Shown here piece after piece: positions 43,753 to 52,627 of a stretch of 64,000 nt of DNA. Both the position numbers and the translations under genes were made by a program. Below the pieces are notes generated by a model, which was not told the origin of the DNA, ran no database searches, and saw only the letters and a program-made list of their open reading frames with translations. The number at the start of each line of letters is the position of its first letter. The stretch's first letter is position 1. This DNA is from Klebsiella sp. RHBSTW-00484 (GTDB taxonomy: Bacteria > Pseudomonadota > Gammaproteobacteria > Enterobacterales > Enterobacteriaceae): assembly GCF_013705725.1 (NCBI RefSeq), contig NZ_CP055481.1, positions 1,488,001 to 1,552,000 of the forward strand, given 5' to 3'.

Positions 43753-43799
43753 AAAAAATAACCCCCACTAAAGGAATCAGCGGGGGGCAGATTTTTTTG
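43753..43799 (-). terminator. Terminator after the AhpD-like gene
   Basis: Minus strand CCCCCC...GGGGG hairpin followed by TTATTTTTTG, nine bases beyond the stop of the AhpD-like gene and upstream of nrdH. A T-run on the other strand makes it potentially bidirectional. Confidence 0.7.
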
Positions 43800-43807
43800 T
43801 CGTGAAA

Positions 43808-44239
43808 TTACAGGCGCATGCTCACTGCAAGGCGGTTAAAGGCGTTCATCAGGCTGATGGCGAAAGTCAAATCGCTAATCTGTCGGGCGCTAAAATGCTC
43901 CAGCAGCGGCAGATAAACATCATCTTCAGCATGGCTTTCGGCGATATGGGTGACCGATTCAGCCCACGCCAGCGCCACGCGTTCGGCATCGCTGAAATGA
44001 GCGCTGACTCGCCAGCCTGCCAGGGCGTCTAATTTGTTCTGCGCCACGCCGGACTTGCGCAGCGCTTTGCTATGCATCTCCAGACAGAAGGCGCAGCCGT
44101 TTATTTGCGACACCCGCAAATAAACCAGCTCTATCAACGTGTTGCCTAGTTCGCTTTTTTCCAGCGCAATCTTGGCTTGTACCAGAGCGTTATAGACTTC
44201 CGGGCTCAGTTCATTGTACGGCTGACGTAGTGTGGTCAT
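43808..44239 (-). CDS. Carboxymuconolactone decarboxylase / AhpD-like alkylhydroperoxidase family protein
   Basis: A 143-residue all-helical protein with the CxxC-x3-H redox site GCAFCLEMHSKAL (about 48-60), typical of AhpD-like peroxidases. It probably acts in the cytoplasm in peroxide or thiol redox chemistry; substrate unknown. It is transcribed divergently from the MocR regulator, with an 87-base shared promoter region, so that regulator is its likely controller. Confidence 0.88.
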   Translation of the reverse strand: MTTLRQPYNELSPEVYNALVQAKIALEKSELGNTLIELVYLRVSQINGCAFCLEMHSKALRKSGVAQNKLDALAGWRVSAHFSDAERVALAWAESVTHIAESHAEDDVYLPLLEHFSARQISDLTFAISLMNAFNRLAVSMRL

Positions 44240-44326
44240 TTTACTCTCCTCATTAAGACGTCAGCAAAATAGCACTATAATGGACTGTATAAGATAGCCA
44301 TATTGTGATGAAAAAAGCAGACCATA

Positions 44327-45679
44327 ATGGAAGAGAAAAAAGCGCCGCACTATCAGCGTATTGCCCGACAGCTCAAGTCGGCCATTGAGAGCGGCGAACT
44401 GACGCCAGGCAGCAGGCTGCCGGCGAGCCGGGTTTATGCGCAGGAGCTTGGCGTGTCGCGGGCGACAATCGAAAATGCCTGGGGAGAGCTGGTGGCGCAG
44501 GGCTGGCTGGAGCGGCGCGGGCAGGCGGGGACCTTTGTCAGCGAGCGTCTCAGCCCGCAGCAAAGCGCTCCTGTACAGCCTGGTGCGGGCGACGAACCGA
44601 CGGCACCGCTGCCGTTTCAACTTGGGCTTCCGGCGCTCGATCTGTTTCCTCGCGGGCTGTGGGCACGGGTGATGGGCCGACGGCTGCGCATGCAAACGCG
44701 CTTTGATCTTGCTCCCGGCGATCCAAGCGGCGAGATGATCCTGCGCCGGGCCATCGTTGATTATTTACGTCTATCGCGCAGTATTGAGTGTCGGCCTGAG
44801 CAGGTGTTGGTAACCGGTAGCTATGCTGCATCAATGCGCCTTATCCTGCGCACCCTGGCCCGACCGGGCCAGAACATGTGGATGGAGGACCCAGGGTTTC
44901 CGCTGATCCGACCCATCGTGAGTGGGGAAGGGGTAAAGATAAATCCTGTCCCGGTTGACGATGAGGGGATGGATATCGCCTGGGCGCAGCAGCACTACCC
45001 GGATGCGCATTTTGCTCTGCTGACTCCAGCTCACCAAAGTCCGCTCGGCGTTGCGCTATCGTTGGCCAGGCGCAGGCAGCTATTGCAATGGGCGGCGCAG
45101 AACGACGCGTGGATTATCGAGGATGACTACGATAGTGAGTTTCGCTATCAGGGCAAGCCGCTGCCGCCGTTAAAAAGCCTCGATGCCCCGCAGCGGGTCA
45201 TCTACGCCGGGGCGTTCAGTAAATCATTTTTTCCAGCACTGCGCGCCGCCTGGCTGGTGGTACCGGAACCGCTAGTGGCGCAGTTTCGTGAACAGGCCGC
45301 GCTGATGAGCTGTAGCGTGCCGACGCTATGGCAGCAGACGCTAGCCGATTTTATCCGCGAGGGCCATTTCTGGCGTCATCTGAAGAAAATGCGCGCCAGC
45401 TATGCGCAGCGCCGCCAGTGGCTGGAGTCGGCGCTGCGGGAGCAGGGATTTTCGGCGGTTCCCCAACTGGGTGGGATTCAGATGGTGGTTAACGTTGAGG
45501 GGGACGATCGTCAGTTGGCCCTGCGCGGCAGGCAAGCCGGTCTGGCGGTGCAGGCGCTGAGCGACTGGCGAATTGATAGCCAGGGGGAGAAGGGGCTGCT
45601 GATGAGTTTTACCAATCTGACGTCGGCAGAGAGGGCCGCTGAGGTGGTCCGTCAGCTCAAATTAGCCTTATTTTCTTAG
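44327..45679 (+). CDS. MocR-type regulator (GntR helix-turn-helix fused to aminotransferase domain)
   Basis: A 450-residue fusion. The N-terminal GntR winged helix (HYQRIARQLKSAIESGELTPG...SRATIENAWGEL) is joined by a Pro/Ala linker (~85-100) to a class I aminotransferase fold with the PLP lysine in GAFSKSFFPALR. PdxR belongs to this family, but the neighbour here is an AhpD-like gene, not pdx genes, so the ligand is open. Divergent arrangement suggests it regulates that neighbour. Confidence 0.88.
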   Translation: MEEKKAPHYQRIARQLKSAIESGELTPGSRLPASRVYAQELGVSRATIENAWGELVAQGWLERRGQAGTFVSERLSPQQSAPVQPGAGDEPTAPLPFQLGLPALDLFPRGLWARVMGRRLRMQTRFDLAPGDPSGEMILRRAIVDYLRLSRSIECRPEQVLVTGSYAASMRLILRTLARPGQNMWMEDPGFPLIRPIVSGEGVKINPVPVDDEGMDIAWAQQHYPDAHFALLTPAHQSPLGVALSLARRRQLLQWAAQNDAWIIEDDYDSEFRYQGKPLPPLKSLDAPQRVIYAGAFSKSFFPALRAAWLVVPEPLVAQFREQAALMSCSVPTLWQQTLADFIREGHFWRHLKKMRASYAQRRQWLESALREQGFSAVPQLGGIQMVVNVEGDDRQLALRGRQAGLAVQALSDWRIDSQGEKGLLMSFTNLTSAERAAEVVRQLKLALFS

Positions 45680-45690
45680 GATAATAAAAA

Positions 45691-45716
45691 CCCCTGCATA
45701 CCAGGGTATGCAGGGG
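45691..45716 (-). terminator. ygaM terminator
   Basis: CCCCTGCATACC-AG-GGTATGCAGGGG, a perfect 12-bp stem. On the minus strand it is followed by TTTTTATTAT, so it terminates ygaM; it may also stop the convergent MocR transcript. Confidence 0.85.
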
Positions 45717-45756
45717 TAGACGCGTATTTGTTATCTTCATTGGTCTGGCGATTAGA

Positions 45757-46104
45757 TTATCGGCGCAAATTCAGCAATACGCCAATAAATACTCCAACGG
45801 CGGCTGCGGCACCGACGCTTTGCCACGGTTTGTCTCTCACGTAGCTGTCAGCGCTTCCGGCAACATCGCGGGCGCAGCCCACAGCATCACGCGCGGCCTG
45901 CTGTACGCGATTATTACCATTAAGGCGGGCGCGAGTCTCTTTCAGTAGCGCCTGAGCTTTTTTACGCGCGGTCTCGGCTTCGTCCTTCGCATCGCTGCCC
46001 CACGATTTCAGCACCTCTTCCAGCGTATCCGCTAATTGGCTGACATCGTTATGAATATCTTCAGCGCTGTCTTCTACGTTGTTGCGGTTTGCTCGATTGG
46101 CCAT
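45757..46104 (-). CDS. ygaM: ElaB/YqjD/DUF883-family protein YgaM
   Basis: A 115-residue protein with an amphipathic, coiled N-terminal part (DSAEDIHNDVSQLADTLEEVL) and a single C-terminal membrane segment (VGAAAAVGVFIGVLLNLRR) with the RDKPW motif of the DUF883 family. Members are tail-anchored inner-membrane proteins associated with ribosomes in stationary phase. MANRANRN at 46104 is chosen by homology. Confidence 0.93.
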   Translation of the reverse strand: MANRANRNNVEDSAEDIHNDVSQLADTLEEVLKSWGSDAKDEAETARKKAQALLKETRARLNGNNRVQQAARDAVGCARDVAGSADSYVRDKPWQSVGAAAAVGVFIGVLLNLRR

Positions 46105-46131
46105 GAGTTTCTCCCTTAGTTCCATTGAGTC

Positions 46132-46150
46132 TATACCCGTCATACTTCAG
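46132..46150. repeat. Possible ERIC terminus remnant
   Basis: TATACCCGTCATACTTCAG equals the ERIC terminal sequence for about 18 bases, then diverges. It lies just upstream of ygaM, perhaps the scar of a deleted ERIC copy. Confidence 0.45.
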
Positions 46151-46317
46151 GAGGTAGCACGTTTGGCTTCAGCCCCTGAATTACCCGGTAGAGTCATTAA
46201 GTGTAGGACAACAATTTGAATTATGCTGTGAGTCGCCGTTTATGGAATTATCCGAAAGCGTTGTCTTTAATGAATAAGGTAAGGTTGACGTGCGGTGAAA
46301 GATAACGAGGAATCAGT

Positions 46318-46668
46318 ATGTATTTAAGACCCGATGAGGTGGCGCGTGTTCTTGAAAAATCCGGCTTCACCATGGATGTTGTGACGCAAAAGGCGTATGG
46401 ATATCGTCGTGGCGATGATTATGTTTATGTGAACCGTGAAGCTCGTATGGGGCGTACCGCGTTAATTATTCATCCTGCGTTAAAAGAACGTAGTACGACG
46501 CTGTCGGATCCTGCGTCGGATATTAAAACCTGCGATCATTATGAGCAGTTTCCGTTGTATTTAGCAGGCGATGTCCAGCAGCATTATGGTATTCCACACG
46601 GTTTTAGTTCGCGCATGGCGCTTGAGCGTTTCCTGAATGGCCTATTTGGCGAGACGCAATATAGTTGA
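46318..46668 (+). CDS. ygaC: DUF2002 family protein YgaC
   Basis: A 116-residue soluble protein, closely matching E. coli YgaC ([14 protein letters not shown]..., [13 protein letters not shown]). No catalytic motif is recognised; in E. coli it is Fur-regulated but of unknown function. The 213-base gap upstream is shared with ygaM. Confidence 0.92.
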   Translation: MYLRPDEVARVLEKSGFTMDVVTQKAYGYRRGDDYVYVNREARMGRTALIIHPALKERSTTLSDPASDIKTCDHYEQFPLYLAGDVQQHYGIPHGFSSRMALERFLNGLFGETQYS

Positions 46669-46701
46669 AAAAAAGCGGCTGGCGTAACCAGTCGCTTTTT
46701 T
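46668..46701. terminator. Bidirectional terminator between ygaC and alaE
   Basis: AAAAAAGCGgCTGG-CGTAA-CCAGtCGCTTTTTT, with A-run and T-run on the two sides, serving the convergent genes. Confidence 0.9.
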
Positions 46702-46708
46702 GAATGAC

Positions 46709-47158
46709 TCAGGCTTTAGCCTGCTGGTAAGGACTCACGCGGAACAGGCGGCGGCAGTAATCAAGGAAATAGCCGTACGCCGCACCCATCAGCATTGATA
46801 CCACGATATTTGAACTGACCGCCGCGGCAATTTGCTGCCATTCAGCGCCAACAACCAACAGAATCGCCACGTATACCGGTGACTGAAATGTCACATAGGC
46901 AATCACGTCAGCAATATTCTTCATCCACCCAGATGGGCTGATGCGACGCGCCTGGCGCATGGCGAAATCACGGTAAAATCCGTAAGGTACCGCAATAATA
47001 ATGTTTACCGGAATCGCTACCAGTCGTGACGATAATGACTGCTGGAAGGACATGCCGGAGAGAAAAATTTCGATCATCATGTTTACAACGGTGCAGTAAA
47101 CCACCATCGCAAAGGTGTCTGCTACCGCGTGACGCAAGCGGGACTGCGCAGAGAACAT
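46709..47158 (-). CDS. alaE: L-alanine exporter AlaE
   Basis: A 149-residue inner-membrane protein with four hydrophobic helices that exports L-alanine. It is nearly colinear with E. coli AlaE ([16 protein letters not shown]..., [21 protein letters not shown]). The start MFSAQSRL at 47158 gives the E. coli length; 12 open codons upstream are ignored. Confidence 0.95.
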   Translation of the reverse strand: MFSAQSRLRHAVADTFAMVVYCTVVNMMIEIFLSGMSFQQSLSSRLVAIPVNIIIAVPYGFYRDFAMRQARRISPSGWMKNIADVIAYVTFQSPVYVAILLVVGAEWQQIAAAVSSNIVVSMLMGAAYGYFLDYCRRLFRVSPYQQAKA

Positions 47159-47696
47159 CGGTATGCTCCTCGAAATTAAAGTCAATAAAGCCAAAATATT
47201 CGCAGTTAATCAGCGTTTTTGGGCTGTCTGTTTTGATGTGCGTAGATTATATCTCTGCATTAAAAGTGGCAACTAGCTATAAATTTTTATTTAAGGGCTT
47301 TTTGTCGATAAAATACTCTGCGTCAGGCCGTTTTTTGTCCGTTACGCTACTTTTGTTCTCTTTTTAGTTTTTTGTTTTATTTATCAATTAGATATTTTAT
47401 TTCTACGTAATAGAGATGATACCGGCACCGTTTAGCGATGGCCGATTTTGCGACAGGATCGCGCCTTGCTGTGATTTGTGTCACTTTTGGAGTTTTTTAT
47501 GCCTGGTTTGGCTTTAATGTAGCATGACGTGCTGTTTGGGTGGCTGGGTGACTATTCGTATTTCGTGCATGACTATTCTTCGCGAGCATCGGCAGCGTTT
47601 TGATTCTCTACTGGCGATATATCCTGGATTATCTAAACGCTGGAAATGTAATATTGAAAACGGTGGGGAAACCCACCGTGGTCTTTACGGATTTAA
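47159..47696. other. 538-bp AT-rich gap with a CRP-like site; no stpA
   Basis: In E. coli this place holds stpA; here no protein of useful length is found on either strand. TGTGA-TTTGTG-TCACT at 47470-47485 is a good CRP/FNR-type dyad. A ribosome-site-like GGAG and very short ORFs follow on the plus strand, none convincing. A small RNA cannot be excluded. Confidence 0.5.
47661..47678 (-). terminator. Terminator of the YodC-like gene
   Basis: CGGTGGG/CCCACCG stem followed on the minus strand by TTTTC, 19 bases after the stop. Confidence 0.7.
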
Positions 47697-47876
47697 TTAG
47701 CACACGCCAAAATCACCCTCTTCTTTATAAGCCGTAACGTCGACCGACTTCAGCGTATATTTCTCACCTTGCTCATTACTCGCCTGAACGGCAACAATTT
47801 GATCGTCATGGACTTCCACAACCTTCAATTTCGGCCCGCCTAAACGCGGTTGTACCAGATCGCCAACTGAAAACAT
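47697..47876 (-). CDS. YodC-like DUF2158 small protein (59 aa)
   Basis: MFSVGDLVQPRLGGPKLKV... ending EEGDFGVC. It matches the small E. coli protein YodC in its start (SIGDLVKPRTGGPQMKV type), the EKYTLK core and the C-terminal EEGDFGVC, so it belongs to family DUF2158. AAGGAGAAG stands seven bases before the ATG, and a terminator follows. Function unknown; the SH3-like beta sequence suggests a small binding domain. It is monocistronic. Confidence 0.85.
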   Translation of the reverse strand: MFSVGDLVQPRLGGPKLKVVEVHDDQIVAVQASNEQGEKYTLKSVDVTAYKEEGDFGVC

Positions 47877-47941
47877 GGTTCTTCTCCTTTGTACTGATAA
47901 AAATTATTGCTGCTAATAACCATAGCTTAGCAAAAGCGCGC

Positions 47942-48068
47942 TATACCCTAAATAATTCGAGTTGCAGGAAGGCGGCAAGAGAGCGAGTCCCCAGGAGCTT
48001 ACATGAGTAAGTGACTGGGGTGAGTGAACGCAGCCAACGCACAAGCAACTTGAAGTATGACGGGTATA
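47942..48068. repeat. ERIC element (complete, 127 bp) upstream of ygaP
   Basis: TATACCCTAAATAATTCGAG ... AAGTGACTGGGGTGAG ... TTGAAGTATGACGGGTATA, exactly 127 bases. It lies between the ygaP 3' end and the YodC-like gene. Confidence 0.95.
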
Positions 48069-48093
48069 AACAACTGGCCGAAAGAGGTAGACG

Positions 48094-48615
48094 TTAATGA
48101 CGGTTCCACGGCATCACCGCCAGCAGACGCGCCATACCGCAAAAACCAGTCACTCCGGCGAAGGTTAAACCGGCCCCAACGAATGCGCTGAGCAGAAAAA
48201 AGCCGCTGCCGAGGGAATAGCCCAACGCCACGCCGAGTAAAATCAGCACGCCCGCGGCGATTTGCACCTGACGCATCAGCGGCAGCGGCTGCGACTTGTC
48301 CTCTTGCACTGGCAGCCCCGCTGCTTTCCACGCCTGAATTCCTCCTGCCAACAGTTTTACCTGCGCTGGAGCGGCAGCTTGCGCCAGACGAGCGGCATTA
48401 TTCTGGGTACGCGAGCCCGCCTGGCAGTGAAACACGATCGTCTCGTCAGCGCTTGCGTGCAGCGAAGCTCCGTTGTTTAGCGTACTCAGCGGCACCAGTT
48501 CAGCTTCAGGGATATGCTCGCGGGCGTACTCATCAGCATCGCGGATGTCGACCAGCCGTGCACCCTGGGCGATGAGCGTCTGAGCTTCTGTAGGGGAAAG
48601 AGTGGCGATTGTCAT
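48094..48615 (-). CDS. ygaP: Membrane-anchored rhodanese YgaP
   Basis: A 173-residue inner-membrane sulfurtransferase. The N-terminal rhodanese domain has catalytic Cys64 in [13 protein letters not shown]; two C-terminal helices ([20 protein letters not shown] and [19 protein letters not shown]) form the membrane anchor. It is preceded by the ArsR regulator gene ygaV nine bases upstream, its known partner in sulfide response. Confidence 0.95.
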   Translation of the reverse strand: MTIATLSPTEAQTLIAQGARLVDIRDADEYAREHIPEAELVPLSTLNNGASLHASADETIVFHCQAGSRTQNNAARLAQAAAPAQVKLLAGGIQAWKAAGLPVQEDKSQPLPLMRQVQIAAGVLILLGVALGYSLGSGFFLLSAFVGAGLTFAGVTGFCGMARLLAVMPWNRH

Positions 48616-48624
48616 GAACGTTCC

Positions 48625-48924
48625 TTAAGGACAATAGATGGTTTTTAGCGTAGCGACGATTTGCTGAACCGCAGGCTGGGTGATGAAGTAGTGAATTCGC
48701 TGCGCCTGGCGTTCGCTGCCGATAAGCCCTTCGTCGCGCATACGGGTGAGATGTTGTGAGGTTGCCGAAGGGCTCAGGCCGGTGATCCGCGCAAGCTCAC
48801 CAGCACTGGTGTGCGGGGTTTCGCAAAGCATGCACAGAATCAATAGCCTGCTGGGGTGACTCATGGCTTTCAACAGGGCGGCGGCTTCCCCAGCGCTGGT
48901 CTGAAGCTGTTCGGGTGTATTCAT
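48625..48924 (-). CDS. ygaV: ArsR-family regulator YgaV
   Basis: A 99-residue winged-helix repressor with recognition helix SPSATSQHLTRMRDEGLI. Cysteines in ILCMLCET and at the C-terminus (IYCP) are the likely sulfide/redox sensing sites known from YgaV-type proteins. It controls ygaVP. Confidence 0.94.
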   Translation of the reverse strand: MNTPEQLQTSAGEAAALLKAMSHPSRLLILCMLCETPHTSAGELARITGLSPSATSQHLTRMRDEGLIGSERQAQRIHYFITQPAVQQIVATLKTIYCP

Positions 48925-49009
48925 TTATTTTAGTCTTTTCTAAATTTAGATAATTCTAAAATAAAATGAAACCATGCGCCAGCACCATAATGAGGAAAGT
49001 CTCTAAAGG

Positions 49010-50800
49010 TTAATTGCCACGACGGGCGGCGCGACGATACAAGGTACTGCGCGCCACGCCTAACGCCTGTGCGGCTTTGCTGATGTTGCCGTTATAGCTT
49101 GCCAGGGTGTCGGCAATCAACTGGGCATCATGCTGTTGAAGCCCGCGCGGTACGTGGGCGACGGGCTGGGAACGATACTCATTGGGCAACGCGTCGATAG
49201 TCAGCGTCTCGCCATCTTCGGCCAGCGCCAGCAGTACCCTCATCAGGCTTTGCAACTGACGAACGTTTCCCGGCCACGGCAGCGCCGCCAGGTGTTCGCA
49301 TAGTTCAGGTGTCAGGGTGACCCGTCGTTTTTCTCCGCCCAGATCCCGCCACAGCTGTTGTATAAATGCAGGTAGTTCAGTCCAGGCGCGCAGCGGCGGC
49401 AGCGTCAGGGCATATTCGCGCAGTCGATAGAGCAGGTCTTCGCGGAAGGTGCCTTCGTCGACGCGCTGGGCCAGGTTGCGGTGAGTGGCGCAAATTACCG
49501 CGAAGTTGACCGGTGAGCTCTGGCTGGCGCCAAGCGGTGTCACTTCTTTCTCCTGAAGGATCCGCAGCAGCCGGGTCTGTAGGGCTAATGGCATGTCGCC
49601 AATCTCATCGAGAAACAGCACCCCGCCGTCGGCCTCGCGAATCTTGCCGATATAACCGTTCTTGTTGGCACCCGTAAAAGCACCAGGCTGATAGCCAAAC
49701 AGCTCGGACTCAATCAGCGATTCGGGAATAGCGGCGCAGTTGATGGCGACGAATTTACCGCCGTGCCAGCGGCTGTGCTGGTGAATCATACGGCTGACGT
49801 ACTCTTTGCCGCAGCCGGTCTCCCCTTCAATACACAAACCAATTCCGGCGTTAAGCAGGCGGACCAGCTTTTCGCCTTCATGCTGAATGGGGAAGGGGTA
49901 GTTGATAGTTGGCCGCTCTGGCATTGCCACGCTGGTGTGATTTGGCGCGCGTAAGCGGTAGTAGTAGTTCTGACGTCCAGTGGTGAACGGCAGTGGTACG
50001 CTGACGGCGGTTTGCTGAAGTTGGGGGAAAATCTGCTGGAAGGTGATGTGCCCAAACTGCGCCGCGTTGAGGCAGAGTTCGCGCATCGCCAGCCGGTTAC
50101 CGGCGGTTAGCACATTATCGGTAAAAATCAGCAGCAACTCCTCCACGCTGTCGAGTTTTTCGGCCCGGGAGTGCAGACTCATCAGCCACTGCTGCGGATG
50201 CAGGCTCTGTTTGACCCACAGATATTCTATCTGTTTCGCCGCGCCTTTTACCCAGGCCAGGGTTTGGGTATGCGGATAGCGGGCCGGTCCGGAGATGTCC
50301 AGCACGCCTGCAATTTGTCCGTCGGGGCTTTGCAGCGGCACGGCGGCGCAATAAAGCCCCTGATTGCTGGTCAGGAAATGCTGACGACCATCGATTTCGC
50401 AGCAGTCGTCAATCGCCAGCGCGGTGCCTATGGCGTTGGTGCCGCGCCCGCTTTCGCTCCACAGATTTCCCGGGGCTAAGGCAAAGCGCTGTGCCTTCTG
50501 CATGGCATCCAGGTTGCCGAAGGTTTGCAGGACCAGGCCACTGGCATCGGAGAGAATCACCACTGATTGCAGGTCGCTAACCTTACCTGATAGTCCATTG
50601 ACCACCGGCTGCGTCAGCCTTTGTATGCGGTGATGGCTGGCAAGCCTGTCGGCCAGTTCGCTAGCGTGCAAGCGAGGAAAGTCATCCGTGGTGGGGTCGA
50701 GGCCATAGCGTTGGCTGCGACACCAGGAATCGCTCAGCAGCGGGCTCGCTTTGACCTCCGACGTCAGGGAAAACGGATTTCCTCGCACGTGACACCTCAT
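49010..50800 (-). CDS. AcoR-like sigma-54-dependent activator
   Basis: A 596-residue enhancer-binding protein. An N-terminal GAF-type sensor region (about 75-200) is followed by the AAA+ domain with Walker A GETGCGKE (325-332), sigma-54 loop GAFTGA (373-378) and LFLDEI (395-400), and a Fis-type HTH (NISKAAQALGVARSTLYRR). It resembles AcoR, the acetoin/aldehyde regulator. The divergent aldehyde dehydrogenase gene with a sigma-54 promoter is its obvious target; the inducer (acetaldehyde, ethanol or acetoin) is inferred. Confidence 0.88.
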   Translation of the reverse strand: MRCHVRGNPFSLTSEVKASPLLSDSWCRSQRYGLDPTTDDFPRLHASELADRLASHHRIQRLTQPVVNGLSGKVSDLQSVVILSDASGLVLQTFGNLDAMQKAQRFALAPGNLWSESGRGTNAIGTALAIDDCCEIDGRQHFLTSNQGLYCAAVPLQSPDGQIAGVLDISGPARYPHTQTLAWVKGAAKQIEYLWVKQSLHPQQWLMSLHSRAEKLDSVEELLLIFTDNVLTAGNRLAMRELCLNAAQFGHITFQQIFPQLQQTAVSVPLPFTTGRQNYYYRLRAPNHTSVAMPERPTINYPFPIQHEGEKLVRLLNAGIGLCIEGETGCGKEYVSRMIHQHSRWHGGKFVAINCAAIPESLIESELFGYQPGAFTGANKNGYIGKIREADGGVLFLDEIGDMPLALQTRLLRILQEKEVTPLGASQSSPVNFAVICATHRNLAQRVDEGTFREDLLYRLREYALTLPPLRAWTELPAFIQQLWRDLGGEKRRVTLTPELCEHLAALPWPGNVRQLQSLMRVLLALAEDGETLTIDALPNEYRSQPVAHVPRGLQQHDAQLIADTLASYNGNISKAAQALGVARSTLYRRAARRGN

Positions 50801-50846
50801 GGCGGTTTAGTTGTGTTGCAATATTGTAGCTATGTGGTTTATTTGA

Positions 50847-50863
50847 TGTTGCGATTTGCGACA
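50847..50863. promoter_or_regulatory. Candidate enhancer site for the AcoR-like activator
   Basis: TGTTGC-GATTT-GCGACA is a near-perfect 6-bp dyad about 100 bases upstream of the -24/-12 element, a normal enhancer distance. A related half site (TGTTGC) lies at 50814-50819. Confidence 0.5.
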
Positions 50864-50946
50864 CATAAGAAAAAATCGGCGCAACAGAAAAATGGAGTGA
50901 GTATTTAATTTATTGAATATAAATAAGTTTTAAGAAACAGGAAAAG

Positions 50947-50962
50947 TGGCATAACCCCTGCA
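50947..50962 (+). promoter_or_regulatory. Sigma-54 promoter of the aldehyde dehydrogenase gene
   Basis: TGGCATAACCCCTGCA has the invariant GG-N10-GC of -24/-12 promoters. It lies 80 bases upstream of the ATG, facing the dehydrogenase gene. Confidence 0.85.
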
Positions 50963-51040
50963 ATAGCGTTCAGGTGCAGCGAGCGATCGTACAAAACTAA
51001 TATGCCGCTGCGCCTCAACCCTACATGAAGGAGATTCGCG

Positions 51041-52561
51041 ATGCGTTATGCACATCCTGGCACGCCGGGCGCTTTGGTTTCACTGAAGTCTGCTTACGGT
51101 AACTTTATTGACGGTAAATTTATTGAACCGATCGGCGGCGAATTCTTTATGAATACCTCCCCGGTCGATGGTAGCGATATTGGGCAGTTCCCGCGTTCTG
51201 ATGCCAAAGATATCGACCTTGCCCTTGATGCGGCGCACCGGGCCGCTGATGCCTGGGGCAAAACCTCGGCTCAGCATCGCGCTAATTTGCTGTTGCAGGT
51301 CGCCGATCGTATCGAGGCTAACCTGGAATATCTGGCGGTGGCGGAGAGTTGGGATAACGGCAAACCAATCCGCGAGACCCTTAACGCCGACCTGCCGCTG
51401 GCGGTCGATCACTTCCGCTATTTTGCCGGCTGCCTGCGCGCGCAGGAGGGGAGTACGGCGGAGATCGACGAGACTACCGTGGCCTACCACTTCCATGAAC
51501 CGCTAGGCGTGGTCGGGCAAATTATTCCGTGGAACTTTCCGCTGCTGATGGCCGCCTGGAAGCTGGCTCCGGCGCTCGCGGCCGGTAACTGCGTAGTGCT
51601 GAAACCCGCTGAGCAGACGCCGCTGGGTATTACTCTGCTGCTGGAGATCATTGGCGATCTGTTCCCGGCGGGGGTACTCAACGTGGTGCAGGGCTTTGGT
51701 AAAGAGGCGGGTGAAGCGCTGGCGACCAGCAAACGTATTGCTAAGATTGCGTTCACCGGTTCAACGCCGGTTGGCCGCCATATCATGGCCTGCGCCGCTG
51801 AGAACATCATACCTTGTACCGTCGAGCTCGGCGGTAAGTCGCCGAATATCTATTTTGCCGACGTGATGGAAGGCGAAGAGGAGTTTATCGAGAAGGCGGT
51901 TGAAGGCCTGGTGCTGGGCTTCTTTAACCAGGGCGAGGTCTGTACCTGTCCGTCTCGCGCGCTGATTCAGGAGTCTATCTATGAACCCTTTATGCAACGG
52001 GTAATGGCGAAAGTGGCGCAAATTCGCCGTGGCGATCCGTTTGATACTGACACCATGATTGGTGCTCAGGCGTCGCGTCAGCAGTTCGATAAGATCCTCT
52101 CTTATATCAAAATCGCCCGGGACGAAGGCGGCAAGATCCTGACCGGTGGCGAACGCGCCAGTATCTCTGCCGAGCTCGATAACGGTTTCTATATTCAGCC
52201 GACGCTGATTCAGGGCCGTAACGATATGCGAAGCTTCCAGGAAGAGATCTTTGGCCCGGTTATCGGCGTCACCACCTTTAAAGATGAAGCGGAGGCGCTG
52301 TCTATTGCCAACCAGACCCAGTTTGGTCTCGGCGCTGGCGTCTGGACGCGGGATACCAATCTGGCTTATCGCATGGGGCGCGGCATTAAAGCCGGTCGCG
52401 TGTGGACTAACTGCTACCATATCTACCCGGCGCATGCGGCCTTCGGCGGTTACAAACAGTCTGGCGTTGGGCGCGAAACGCATAAAATGGCCCTTAATGC
52501 TTACCAGCAGACGAAAAACCTGCTGGTGAGCTACGGTACCGCACCGTTGGGACTGTTCTGA
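51041..52561 (+). CDS. NAD(P)-dependent acetaldehyde dehydrogenase (AldB/ExaC/AcoD type)
   Basis: A 506-residue aldehyde dehydrogenase, strongly similar to E. coli AldB across its length. The cofactor-binding region is [11 protein letters not shown]; the general base lies in ELGGKSPN and the catalytic cysteine in [14 protein letters not shown]; the C-terminus ends PLGLF. It oxidises acetaldehyde or related aldehydes to acids in the cytoplasm. AAGGAG precedes the ATG. It is controlled by the divergent AcoR-like activator and ends at a terminator. Confidence 0.92.
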   Translation: MRYAHPGTPGALVSLKSAYGNFIDGKFIEPIGGEFFMNTSPVDGSDIGQFPRSDAKDIDLALDAAHRAADAWGKTSAQHRANLLLQVADRIEANLEYLAVAESWDNGKPIRETLNADLPLAVDHFRYFAGCLRAQEGSTAEIDETTVAYHFHEPLGVVGQIIPWNFPLLMAAWKLAPALAAGNCVVLKPAEQTPLGITLLLEIIGDLFPAGVLNVVQGFGKEAGEALATSKRIAKIAFTGSTPVGRHIMACAAENIIPCTVELGGKSPNIYFADVMEGEEEFIEKAVEGLVLGFFNQGEVCTCPSRALIQESIYEPFMQRVMAKVAQIRRGDPFDTDTMIGAQASRQQFDKILSYIKIARDEGGKILTGGERASISAELDNGFYIQPTLIQGRNDMRSFQEEIFGPVIGVTTFKDEAEALSIANQTQFGLGAGVWTRDTNLAYRMGRGIKAGRVWTNCYHIYPAHAAFGGYKQSGVGRETHKMALNAYQQTKNLLVSYGTAPLGLF

Positions 52562-52591
52562 CCGAATAGCCGTTAGTCCTTAATTAAGGTA

Positions 52592-52627
52592 ACCCGTAAT
52601 TTTAATAAGAGATTACGGGTTTTTTAT
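52592..52627 (+). terminator. Terminator of the aldehyde dehydrogenase gene
   Basis: ACCCGTAAT ... ATTACGGGT followed by TTTTTTATT. Confidence 0.9.
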
